From RGIG8306 sp964426655 (GTDB lineage: Bacteria; Bacillota; Clostridia; Lachnospirales; Lachnospiraceae), in NCBI GenBank assembly GCA_964426655.1, contig CAYRQT010000018.1, positions 1 to 39,197 of the forward strand: DNA of 39,197 nucleotides. The letters run 5' to 3'. The stretch's first letter is position 1. Every line of letters starts with the position of its first letter. This document shows, piece after piece, positions 7,569 to 14,850 of the stretch. A program made the translations under genes and the position numbers. Below the pieces are notes generated by a model. The model was not told the DNA's origin. It was given only the letters and a program-made list of their open reading frames with translations, and did no database searches.

Positions 7569-7602
7569 TGCGTTTCTTAATATAGGGGCAAAGGAGGGTG
7601 TT

Positions 7603-8916
7603 ATGGAAAATCTGTTGGAAAACAAAGACCTGATTAATGAGCTGCTGGCCCGATATGGGGTGAAGTTTGGTATTTACAAAGAAGGAACCTTTCACGAGCA
7701 GTTGTTCCCCTTTGATCCCATTCCAAGAACCATCGAAGCACGGGCATTCATGCAGTTGGAAAGGGGACTGATCCAGCGCGTTACAGCCCTAAATATGTTT
7801 CTGGAAGATATTTACAGGGAGCAGCACATTGTAAAAGACGGCATTGTACCGGAATCATTCGTGTTTTCTTCCAGTGGATTCCTATCAGCCTGTCAGGGAA
7901 TAAGGCCGCCAAAGGGAATTTATTCTCACATTTCGGGCATCGATCTGGTGCAGGCCAAGGATGGCACCTGGTACATTCTGGAAGATAATCTGAGAGTACC
8001 CTCAGGCGCGTCCTACCCCATGATTGCCAGGGAAATTTGCAGAATCAGCAGCCCGGAAAGTTTCAGGAACCGGTTAATTGATGATAACCGTAATTATGCC
8101 AGGCTGTTAAAAGAGACTATGGACAATGTCAACACAGGTGGGCTGAACGTGATTCTGACACCGGGAAGGTTTAATGCCGCTTTCTTTGAACATTCCTACC
8201 TGGCTGAAAAGACAGGGGCTGTTCTTTGTAGCGGGAATGATTTGGTAGTAGAAAAAGATAATGTATACTATGCAGGATACAACGGTCAGAAACAGAGAGT
8301 GGGGACGATTTATCGCCGGATTTCAGATGAATATCTGGATCCTCTGGCGTTTCATGCAGGCTCCCTGATTGGGGTTCCCCATGTGTTCCAGGCTTATAAA
8401 AAGGGAAATGTTGCATTGCTCAATGCTCCGGGAAACGGAGTGGCAGATGATAAGGGAATTTACTATTTTGTACCCCGAATGATCCGATATTATCTGGGAG
8501 AAGATCCCATTTTGCAAAATGCGCCCACATATCTTTTATCGGAGCCCCAGGACATGGCCTACACAATGGAACACTTTGATTCCCTTGTGATTAAAGATGT
8601 GGCTGAGGCAGGAGGCTATGGAGTGGTATTTGGCGGAAAGCTTTCCTCCAAGGACAAATCTATTTTTCTGGAACGGATAAAGAGAGAGCCACGCAGATTC
8701 ATTTCTCAGGAAATCATTGATTTTATTGACATTGATATCTGGGAGGAGGGAAAACGGTTGCCGCGAAAAGCAGATCTTAGGGCTTTTGTGTTATATGGTT
8801 CTCAGGTCAAAGTCTGGCACAGCGGTCTGACAAGATTTTCCAGAAACCCGGATTCGTTCATTGTTAATTCATCACAGGGAGGAGGATTTAAAGACACATG
8901 GGTATTATCACAGTAG
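7603..8916 (+). CDS. Circularly permuted ATP-grasp ligase (CP_ATPgrasp_2)
   Basis: 437 residues from ATG 7603 behind AAAGGAGGG. The family-specific signatures are clear: WYILEDNLRVPSGASYPM (123-140), a glycine-rich loop KDVAEAGGYGVVFGG (331-345), and near the end DLRAFVLYG followed by NSSQGGGFKDTWVL (422-435). Permuted ATP-grasp proteins of this kind are predicted ATP-dependent carboxylate-amine ligases. They are found with alpha-E and transglutaminase-like partners, as here. Iyer, Aravind and colleagues proposed peptide or amino acid tag synthesis for such systems, but the substrate is not known to me. The 3' end overlaps the alpha-E gene by 19 bases. Confidence 0.92.
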   Translation: MENLLENKDLINELLARYGVKFGIYKEGTFHEQLFPFDPIPRTIEARAFMQLERGLIQRVTALNMFLEDIYREQHIVKDGIVPESFVFSSSGFLSACQGIRPPKGIYSHISGIDLVQAKDGTWYILEDNLRVPSGASYPMIAREICRISSPESFRNRLIDDNRNYARLLKETMDNVNTGGLNVILTPGRFNAAFFEHSYLAEKTGAVLCSGNDLVVEKDNVYYAGYNGQKQRVGTIYRRISDEYLDPLAFHAGSLIGVPHVFQAYKKGNVALLNAPGNGVADDKGIYYFVPRMIRYYLGEDPILQNAPTYLLSEPQDMAYTMEHFDSLVIKDVAEAGGYGVVFGGKLSSKDKSIFLERIKREPRRFISQEIIDFIDIDIWEEGKRLPRKADLRAFVLYGSQVKVWHSGLTRFSRNPDSFIVNSSQGGGFKDTWVLSQ

Positions 8917-9575
8917 AAAAGGTGGACCATCTGATCTGGCTTGGCCGATATCTGGAAAGAGTGCATACTACTATACAACGGTACCTGCAGGGGTATGACC
9001 AGATGCTGGATGATGATGAAGCGTTTTACAAAACCGTATGTCAGCAGTTGGGGATTCCGGATATATATGGCAACAGACAAGCATTTCTGGAAGCTTTTCC
9101 TTTTGATGAGGGAGACCCTTGTTCCATCATTTCCGAATTGCTCAAAGCCTACGATAACGCCATTACTCTGAGAGATGTCATTGGATCTTCCACGCTAAGT
9201 TATGTGGAACTGGCACTGTATGATATGCGCCGGGCGGCAAAGGGAAAGAATGTATTGATGCATTTTCAGTATATGCTGGATCACATCCTGGCGTTTTGGG
9301 GCTGTGTGGAAGACAATATTGATGATTCCAAGATCAGAAACATTCTAAAGAGTGGCAAAGGCATTGAGCGGTGCGATTTGTATTTGCGTTTGAATGAGCC
9401 GGCAGATCGTATCTTTCGGGAGTTAAATAAACTGGAAGGCAGGTTAAAGCGTTCCGGTCTGGTCTATAATCAGGCTGTCTTGGAGACAATGCTTGCCTTT
9501 ACAGATACATCTCCTTTCAAATATGAAAATGTCAGGAACCTGTTGTCAAAACTAGTGGATACCGAGGGCCTATGA
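8898..9575 (+). CDS. Alpha-E domain protein (DUF403)
   Basis: 225 residues, all-helical, from ATG 8898; GGAGG (8881-8885) lies inside the end of the ATP-grasp gene. The family signature is at the N-terminus, VDHLIWLGRYLERVHTTIQRYL. It is followed by the charged helical core with DNAITLRDVIGSSTLSYVELALYDM. Typical members are near 300 residues, so this is a short version lacking part of the C-terminal half. Alpha-E proteins accompany permuted ATP-grasp ligases almost obligatorily. Their role is unproven, and a scaffold or accessory for the ligase is the usual guess. It overlaps the next gene by four bases (ATGA). Confidence 0.88.
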   Translation: MGIITVEKVDHLIWLGRYLERVHTTIQRYLQGYDQMLDDDEAFYKTVCQQLGIPDIYGNRQAFLEAFPFDEGDPCSIISELLKAYDNAITLRDVIGSSTLSYVELALYDMRRAAKGKNVLMHFQYMLDHILAFWGCVEDNIDDSKIRNILKSGKGIERCDLYLRLNEPADRIFRELNKLEGRLKRSGLVYNQAVLETMLAFTDTSPFKYENVRNLLSKLVDTEGL

Positions 9576-10498
9576 AAGAAATCAATTTTTCCTATGAAAT
9601 GACATTACAGTTTTCCAAAGAGGTGGAGCGGCACATTTTTACATTGGCCTGTACCCCTGAAGAAACAGAAAGGCAAAAAATATTGTCCCGGACATTAAAG
9701 GTACAGGGATACAATGAAGATGGAGGATGGGATATTCTACCCATGCCACATCTCTCCAGAGATACGGATGCCTATGGAAACTGCCTGTATTATGGGAGAA
9801 TGGAGAAACCGCACAGCAGTTTTCGAATCAGTGTTGAAGGGCAGGCTGAAACGGGACTGGCCTATCAGGAGGAGAGGGAAGAATACACGCCGACAACAGC
9901 CAGATACAGGTATATGACAGAACTGACTCGCCTGGGGCCGACACTTGAGGCGTTTTATCTAAAGTTCCTGGATAATTTTGAAGGCACGCCTTATGAAAAG
10001 GCGGTCTGGCTGACCCATCATTTGCGGGACTACATGACTTATCAAAAAGGAAGCACTACCATCAATACTCCGGCCGAGGAAGCATTTGCCAGAGGAGAGG
10101 GGGTATGTCAGGATTTTTCCCATGTCATGCTGACGCTGTTGAAAATGTCTGGCATTCCCTGTCGATATGTTTCCGGAATGCTGGAAGGAGATGGAGAAAG
10201 CCATGCCTGGGTGGAGGCGTATCTTTATGGGTACTGGTATGGCATGGATCCCACTAATGGTCTTTTGGTCTATGACCACCATCTGCGCATGGCAGTGGGA
10301 CGGGACAGCAGGGATTGCCCTCTGTGCAATGGGGTCTTTAAGGGAAAAGTTGAACAGACCCAGACTGTTCATGTGCATGTCTGGGAGAAAGAACAAACGA
10401 AGGAGCAGATACAAAATGATAACGACAGTGGCTACACAACAGCTGCCGGTAGAGGAAAAACTTCGCATCCAGAAACACAGATTGTTCCCCCTCAGTAA
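9572..10498 (+). CDS. Transglutaminase-like cysteine protease/transferase (bacterial N-terminal domain type)
   Basis: 308 residues from ATG 9572, coupled to the alpha-E stop. The N-terminal beta-rich domain (about 1-115) is of the type that precedes bacterial transglutaminase cores. The core has the full catalytic triad: Cys179 in GEGVCQDFSH, His211 in SHAWVEAYL, Asp226 in MDPTNG. There is no signal peptide, so it acts in the cytoplasm, presumably on the product of the ATP-grasp ligase, either cleaving or transferring an amide. The final 27 residues (282-308) are encoded inside an 83-base overlap with the next gene and look unstructured. They may be dispensable. Confidence 0.9.
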   Translation: MKEINFSYEMTLQFSKEVERHIFTLACTPEETERQKILSRTLKVQGYNEDGGWDILPMPHLSRDTDAYGNCLYYGRMEKPHSSFRISVEGQAETGLAYQEEREEYTPTTARYRYMTELTRLGPTLEAFYLKFLDNFEGTPYEKAVWLTHHLRDYMTYQKGSTTINTPAEEAFARGEGVCQDFSHVMLTLLKMSGIPCRYVSGMLEGDGESHAWVEAYLYGYWYGMDPTNGLLVYDHHLRMAVGRDSRDCPLCNGVFKGKVEQTQTVHVHVWEKEQTKEQIQNDNDSGYTTAAGRGKTSHPETQIVPPQ

Positions 10499-11342
10499 AA
10501 CAGATGGACCCCGCATCAGTATTGTAACGGGAATTCATGGGGATGAGCTGGAGGGACAATATGTCTGCTATCGGTTAATTCAGGAAATTGAGTCTCACAG
10601 AGAATATTTGAAAGGAACAGTGGATATTTATCCGGCACTGAATCCGCTGGGTATTGATGCCATAATGAGAGGGTTTCCTGGATTTGATCTGGATATGAAC
10701 CGGATTTTTCCTGGAGATGAGCAGGGGTCCATGCCGGAGGCACTAAGTGCATACATCGTAAAAGATATTTCCGGATCTGTCCTTTGTCTGGATATTCATG
10801 CCAGTAATATTTTCCTGAGGGAAATTCCGCAGATTCGGATTAGTGAAGATACGCAAGAGACTTTATTGCCGATGGCAAAAAGAGCAAACGTAGATTTTGT
10901 CTGGATTCATGGTGCATCTACGGTGCTGGAAGCAACCCTGGCGCATTCCCTGAATCATGTGTCCACACCCACACTGGTGGTAGAAATGGGCGTAGGGATG
11001 CGGCTGACAAGAGATTTTGGAGAGCAACTGCTAAAAGGGATTTTTGTTTTGATGAAAGATTTGGGCATCTGGGAAGGGGAGGTGTGCACACCCAAAACGC
11101 CCATGGTTGCCCGGGAAGGAGAAGTGGATTTTTTAAATGCCGAAAAATCCGGCATTTTTATTCCACGGGTAGAACATTGGACGGATATCCGGAAAGGGGA
11201 ACTATTGGGAGAAATTGTGGATCCTCTCAGAGGAATCTGCCTGCAAAGAGTCCTTTCCCCCTGTAATGGCCGTATTTTTACTTTACGGGAATACCCGGTG
11301 GTAGATGAGGGATCCCTGATTGGTCGCATACGGAGGGAGTAG
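10416..11342 (+). CDS. Aspartoacylase/succinylglutamate desuccinylase-like zinc amidohydrolase (M14-like)
   Basis: 308 residues from ATG 10416, with AAGGAG (10400-10405) ten bases upstream. The frame is open further left but has no such site. It has the AstE/AspA motif set: His41 and Glu44 in GIHGDELEG, Asn95-Arg96 in DMNRIFPG, His128 in LDIHAS and Glu190 in TLVVEMG. Together these make a complete zinc site and catalytic glutamate. The C-terminal beta domain (about 225-308) resembles a lipoyl-like cap. Family enzymes hydrolyse N-acyl amino acids or similar amides. The context suggests it removes or recycles an amide made by the ATP-grasp ligase. Its start lies 83 bases inside the transglutaminase gene. 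Confidence 0.88.
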   Translation: MITTVATQQLPVEEKLRIQKHRLFPLSKTDGPRISIVTGIHGDELEGQYVCYRLIQEIESHREYLKGTVDIYPALNPLGIDAIMRGFPGFDLDMNRIFPGDEQGSMPEALSAYIVKDISGSVLCLDIHASNIFLREIPQIRISEDTQETLLPMAKRANVDFVWIHGASTVLEATLAHSLNHVSTPTLVVEMGVGMRLTRDFGEQLLKGIFVLMKDLGIWEGEVCTPKTPMVAREGEVDFLNAEKSGIFIPRVEHWTDIRKGELLGEIVDPLRGICLQRVLSPCNGRIFTLREYPVVDEGSLIGRIRRE

Positions 11343-11348
11343 GAGTAT

Positions 11349-12287
11349 ATGAAAAAAGAAATTATATACGAGGTGAAATTTCTATATAGGGAACCCATGC
11401 AGATTGCTGGGTATACATTTGGGGAAGGGGAAAAAACGCTTTGCATTGTTGGTGCCACCAGAGGAAATGAAGTACAGCAAATGTACCAGTGTGCCTGCCT
11501 GATCCAGCAGTTGCAACATTTTGAAGCAGAAGGGCTGCTTGCAAAAGGGCACAAAATCATGGTCATTCCCACATTGAACAGCTATAGTATGAATGTGGGA
11601 AAAAGATTCTGGACCACAGACAATACCGACATCAATAGAATGTTTCCGGGGTATGATCAGGGAGAGACGACTCAACGGATTGCGGGCGGCGTTTTTTCTG
11701 TCATTAAAGAGTATGCCTATGGAATACATTTTACCAGTTTCTATATGCCTGGTTTTTTTACACCTCATGTACGGATGATGAAGACCGGGTATGAGCAGGT
11801 GGAAATGGCCCGTGATTTTGGACTGCCCTATGTGGTATTGCGTCAGCCAAGACCATACGACAGTACGACGCTCCATTATAACTGGCAGATATGGGAAACC
11901 AATGCCTTTTCCATCTATACCAGCGATACCATGTCGGTGGACCATGGAGGTGTGAATCAGGCTGTTCAGTCTGTTTTGCGGTTTTTAAATCGGATGGGAA
12001 TTTTGCAGTACAGAATCAGGGGGGGATATATTTCTGAAATCCTGGAGGATTCTCATATTTTAAATGTAAAGGGGCATGTAGCAGGGCTGTTTTTACCCCA
12101 GGTGGAAGTGGAGACCAGAGTGAAAGAAGGGGATGTGCTGGGAGAAATCAGACACCCTTGTGAAGGACATGTAGTGGAGACCATCCTTGCACCAGCTACA
12201 GGAACGGTTTTCTTTTCGCATAACCGCCCTCTGGTATATGAACGGGCCACTTTGTTCCGATTGATTCCAGACTTTGAAAAAGAATAA
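11349..12287 (+). CDS. Second aspartoacylase/AstE-like protein with altered active site
   Basis: 312 residues from ATG 11349, six bases after its paralogue; ribosome binding site GGAGTAGGAG. The overall layout follows the paralogue: DINRMFPGYDQG matches DMNRIFPGDEQG, and the C-terminal beta domain (about 228-305) is shared. The first zinc ligand motif reads TRGNEVQ, so Arg38 stands where the paralogue has His41. Glu41 and His127 (GIHFTS) remain. The catalytic Glu position aligns with SIYTSDTM, which has no Glu. This suggests a catalytically dead or re-purposed partner, perhaps forming a heteromer with the first. It is the last gene before the riboswitch-like leader of the MATE gene. Confidence 0.82.
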   Translation: MKKEIIYEVKFLYREPMQIAGYTFGEGEKTLCIVGATRGNEVQQMYQCACLIQQLQHFEAEGLLAKGHKIMVIPTLNSYSMNVGKRFWTTDNTDINRMFPGYDQGETTQRIAGGVFSVIKEYAYGIHFTSFYMPGFFTPHVRMMKTGYEQVEMARDFGLPYVVLRQPRPYDSTTLHYNWQIWETNAFSIYTSDTMSVDHGGVNQAVQSVLRFLNRMGILQYRIRGGYISEILEDSHILNVKGHVAGLFLPQVEVETRVKEGDVLGEIRHPCEGHVVETILAPATGTVFFSHNRPLVYERATLFRLIPDFEKE

Positions 12288-12317
12288 TGGCCTATGCTGG
12301 AAGAAATACTGCTGCAC

Positions 12318-12346
12318 TTGCAAAACCAAGGGGTTTATGATACACT
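12318..12346 (+). promoter_or_regulatory. Possible promoter for the MATE gene leader
   Basis: TTGCAA (12318-12323), 17-base spacer, TACACT (12341-12346). Each box matches four of six consensus bases, so this is a moderate candidate. It is well placed to start the structured leader near 12353. Confidence 0.45.
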
Positions 12347-12353
12347 CTCTGTA

Positions 12354-12445
12354 GTTTCATACGGATTTGGACACCGCCACCGGGTGGGTCAGGGTATCAA
12401 CGAGCGCCGTTAGGTCTTAGAAGGCATCGTGGGTACCCTTTTTTT
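12354..12445 (+). promoter_or_regulatory. Structured, terminator-bearing leader upstream of a MATE exporter (candidate guanidine-IV/mepA riboswitch)
   Basis: Stem 1: GAC (12370-12372) with GTC (12388-12390), enclosing CCAC/GTGG (12377-12387). Terminator stem: GGGTA (12392-12396) with TACCC (12434-12438), enclosing ACGA/TCGT and GCC/GGC, followed by seven T residues (12439-12445). A ligand-responsive hairpin overlapping a terminator, directly before a MATE exporter, is the arrangement of the guanidine-IV (mepA) class. The segments ACCGGGTGG and ATCAACGAG fit my recollection of that consensus, which I could not verify. The terminator is directly visible; the ligand class is inference. Confidence 0.6.
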
Positions 12446-12467
12446 GGACAGGAGAGATAGGAACGAC

Positions 12468-13799
12468 ATGAAGAGGGTGTACAAACAATTCTTTCAGTAT
12501 GTATTTTTACATATGTTAGGTAGCCTGGGCACATCATTTTATATTTTGGCAGACACTTTTTTTACTGCCAGACGATTGGGGAGTAATGGCCTGGCAGCTT
12601 TAAATCTTTGCATCAGCATTTTCAGCCTGATGCATGGGGTAGGACTCATGTTGGGAATCGGCGGCGCTACCCGATTTACACTGAGTGAGAAACAAAAAGA
12701 AAAAGGGGATGTGATCTTTTCCAAAACGCTGGTGATGGGAATGGGAGCAGGCTTGTTGTTTGCCGGAGCAGGATTGCTGGCCAATAGACCAATGGCCCTT
12801 TTTTTGGGTGCAGATCAGGAGACATTGGAAATGACGCACATTTACCTGGCCACCATTCTGTCATTTTCCCCCTGCTTTATTGGCAACAATATTTTGTTGG
12901 CCTTTGTTCGCAATGACGGAAATCCCAAATTAGCCATGGTAGCGGTTTTGACCAGCAGTCTGATAAATGTGCTTCTGGATTATGTGTTCCTGTTCATATG
13001 CAACATGGGTATTTTTGGTGCTGCATTTGCTTCCGGAATCTCCCCGCTCCTCAGTATGGGTGTGTTGTTGCTACATGTAAAGGGGAAGAAGGTCGGATTC
13101 TCGTGGATTTCTCCCCTTAGATGGAAAGAACGGAACTGCCGGATTGGCGTGGGACAGATTTTGGGGCCTGGACTATCGTCGTTAGTGGGAGAAATGGCTA
13201 CGGCAGTGGCTTTATATACCTTTAACTGGACCATGTGGAAAATTGGCGGGAATACAGGTGTTGCTGCCTATGGCATAGTGGCTAACCTGGCGCTGGTGGC
13301 CACCGCCCTGTTTGTGGGCATAAGTCAGGGCATGCAGCCATTGGTCAGCGGCGCATGCGTGCGGGAAGAAAATAGAACCATGGGCGTTCTGCAAAAACTG
13401 GGATTTGGAAGTGCATTGGCACTGGCCGGCCTTCTATATCTGGTGGCAGCAGGGGGAGCGGTACCAATTACAGCAGTGTTTAATGGAGAAAATGATGTGG
13501 CTTTGGCTCAGCTGGCAGTTTTGGGGCTTCGGCTTTACTTCCTGGGATACTTTGCAGCGGGGGTGAATATTGTGGGGACTGCTTTCCTGAGTGCACTGGA
13601 TGCCCCCGGACCTGCACTGGTCATCTCCCTGTTCAGGAGCTGTCTTCTCATGGTTCCAATTCTTTTGGGACTGGTGGCCTGGCTGGGAACTACCGGAGCC
13701 TGGCTTTCCTTTTTGTGTACCGAGACACCAGTTGCTATATATATGTTTTATAAGCTACATCAGAGAGATTCATTTCAAAAGAAAGCGGTGTCAGCTTGA
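12468..13799 (+). CDS. MATE family multidrug/toxin efflux transporter
   Basis: 443 residues with about twelve hydrophobic spans in two halves, from ATG 12468 (AGGAG at 12450-12454). The in-frame GTG at 12429 lies inside the leader terminator and is rejected. The start MKRVYKQFFQYVFLHMLGSLGTSFYILADTFFTARRLG is typical of MATE proteins, which export cationic compounds in exchange for Na+ or H+. Expression is probably controlled by the terminator-bearing leader. If that is a guanidine-IV element, the cargo may be guanidine or a related cation. The alternative is that it exports the product of the upstream amide-ligase operon. The sequence does not decide between them. Confidence 0.93.
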   Translation: MKRVYKQFFQYVFLHMLGSLGTSFYILADTFFTARRLGSNGLAALNLCISIFSLMHGVGLMLGIGGATRFTLSEKQKEKGDVIFSKTLVMGMGAGLLFAGAGLLANRPMALFLGADQETLEMTHIYLATILSFSPCFIGNNILLAFVRNDGNPKLAMVAVLTSSLINVLLDYVFLFICNMGIFGAAFASGISPLLSMGVLLLHVKGKKVGFSWISPLRWKERNCRIGVGQILGPGLSSLVGEMATAVALYTFNWTMWKIGGNTGVAAYGIVANLALVATALFVGISQGMQPLVSGACVREENRTMGVLQKLGFGSALALAGLLYLVAAGGAVPITAVFNGENDVALAQLAVLGLRLYFLGYFAAGVNIVGTAFLSALDAPGPALVISLFRSCLLMVPILLGLVAWLGTTGAWLSFLCTETPVAIYMFYKLHQRDSFQKKAVSA

Positions 13800-13809
13800 G
13801 GTGGTTTTC

Positions 13810-13839
13810 TTTACAAGGGCATTCAGCGTATGCTATAAT
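13810..13839 (+). promoter_or_regulatory. Promoter for the DUF368 gene
   Basis: TTTACA (13810-13815), 18-base spacer, TATAAT (13834-13839), directly after the MATE stop. The leader is about 40 bases long. Confidence 0.75.
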
Positions 13840-13887
13840 GAGAAGAACGATTGAGAAAGGAAACGGCCGCAGGGCCGAACACAATAC

Positions 13888-14763
13888 ATGAATTCAAAAA
13901 TGAAAAGCACGGTGCTGATTATGATAAAGGGATTTATCATAGGGTCATCCATGAGCGTTCCAGGTGTCAGCGGCGGTACAATGGCCATAGTTTTGGGCAT
14001 TTACGATAAGCTGATTCACTCCATCAGCCATTTTCTTTCGAATCTTAAGCAGAACATCCTTTTCCTGCTGAAGTTCTGCCTTGGAGCGGCTCTCGGCATA
14101 TTTTCTCTTTCCTTTGTTATTAGCTGGTTATTGGAAAAGGTGCCGGTACCAGTTTCCTTTTTCTTTCTGGGTGCAGTGATGGGTGGAATACCGGCCCTGT
14201 ACCGTATTGCCAGGCCAAAGGCACAGACAAAAAGGGCATTTAAAGATAATCTGGAGTTTATTCTATACCTGCTTCTGGGCATAGGTATAGTGGTAGGCAT
14301 TACCTATCTGCCGCAAGGAGATTTGGAAATGTCCGGACTAAGTCTGGGAAGCATAGTCATGCTTTTGATTACAGGTATTATTGTGGCACTGGCATTGGTC
14401 CTACCGGGAATCAGCACCTCTCACATGCTTTTGGTACTGGGCATATATGAGGAAATGCTTGCGGCAATAAAAGGATTTGATCTGGCCTTCATAGGCATTC
14501 TTGGAATTGTGACCGTTCTGGGTATTTTTCTGGTGACCAGGCCGTTGGAATGGCTGATGGAAACCTTTCCCAGACAGACATACAGTGTGATCATCGGTTT
14601 TGTTCTTGGTTCTACAAAGGAAATTTTTGCGGATATCATTCTGCCGGCCATTCCCGCCCAGCCTCAATGGTGGTGGTGGGTGCTATATGGATGCATTTCT
14701 CTGGTAACATTCATACTGGGTATACGGGGAATCCTCTGGTTATCCCGTTTTGATCAGGAATAA
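13888..14763 (+). CDS. DUF368 membrane protein, PopT-type undecaprenyl-phosphate translocase
   Basis: 291 residues with about eight to nine membrane spans. Two internally related halves each carry the family motif: SVPGVSGGTMAIVLGIYDKL near residue 23 and LVLPGISTSHMLLVLGIYEE near residue 171. DUF368 proteins were recently shown to recycle undecaprenyl phosphate across the membrane for wall synthesis (PopT). The start ATG 13888 has an unusual context: the nearest Shine-Dalgarno (AAAGGA, 13857-13862) is 25 bases upstream, with a small GC hairpin between (CGGCC/GGCCG, 13864-13877) that would bring it closer. It has its own promoter and a strong terminator, so it is a single-gene unit. Confidence 0.9.
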   Translation: MNSKMKSTVLIMIKGFIIGSSMSVPGVSGGTMAIVLGIYDKLIHSISHFLSNLKQNILFLLKFCLGAALGIFSLSFVISWLLEKVPVPVSFFFLGAVMGGIPALYRIARPKAQTKRAFKDNLEFILYLLLGIGIVVGITYLPQGDLEMSGLSLGSIVMLLITGIIVALALVLPGISTSHMLLVLGIYEEMLAAIKGFDLAFIGILGIVTVLGIFLVTRPLEWLMETFPRQTYSVIIGFVLGSTKEIFADIILPAIPAQPQWWWWVLYGCISLVTFILGIRGILWLSRFDQE

Positions 14764-14766
14764 GAG

Positions 14767-14805
14767 AAAACTCTCCGGCGTGAAGGTTCTGCTGGAGAGT
14801 TTTTC
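14767..14805 (+). terminator. Intrinsic terminator after the DUF368 gene
   Basis: AAAACTCTCC (14767-14776) pairs perfectly with GGAGAGTTTT (14794-14803), followed by further T residues (TTTTCTTT). It lies three bases after the stop codon. Confidence 0.92.
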
Positions 14806-14850
14806 TTTATTGTTAAAACAGTATGCAGACAGAATGGAAGGAGAAACTCC

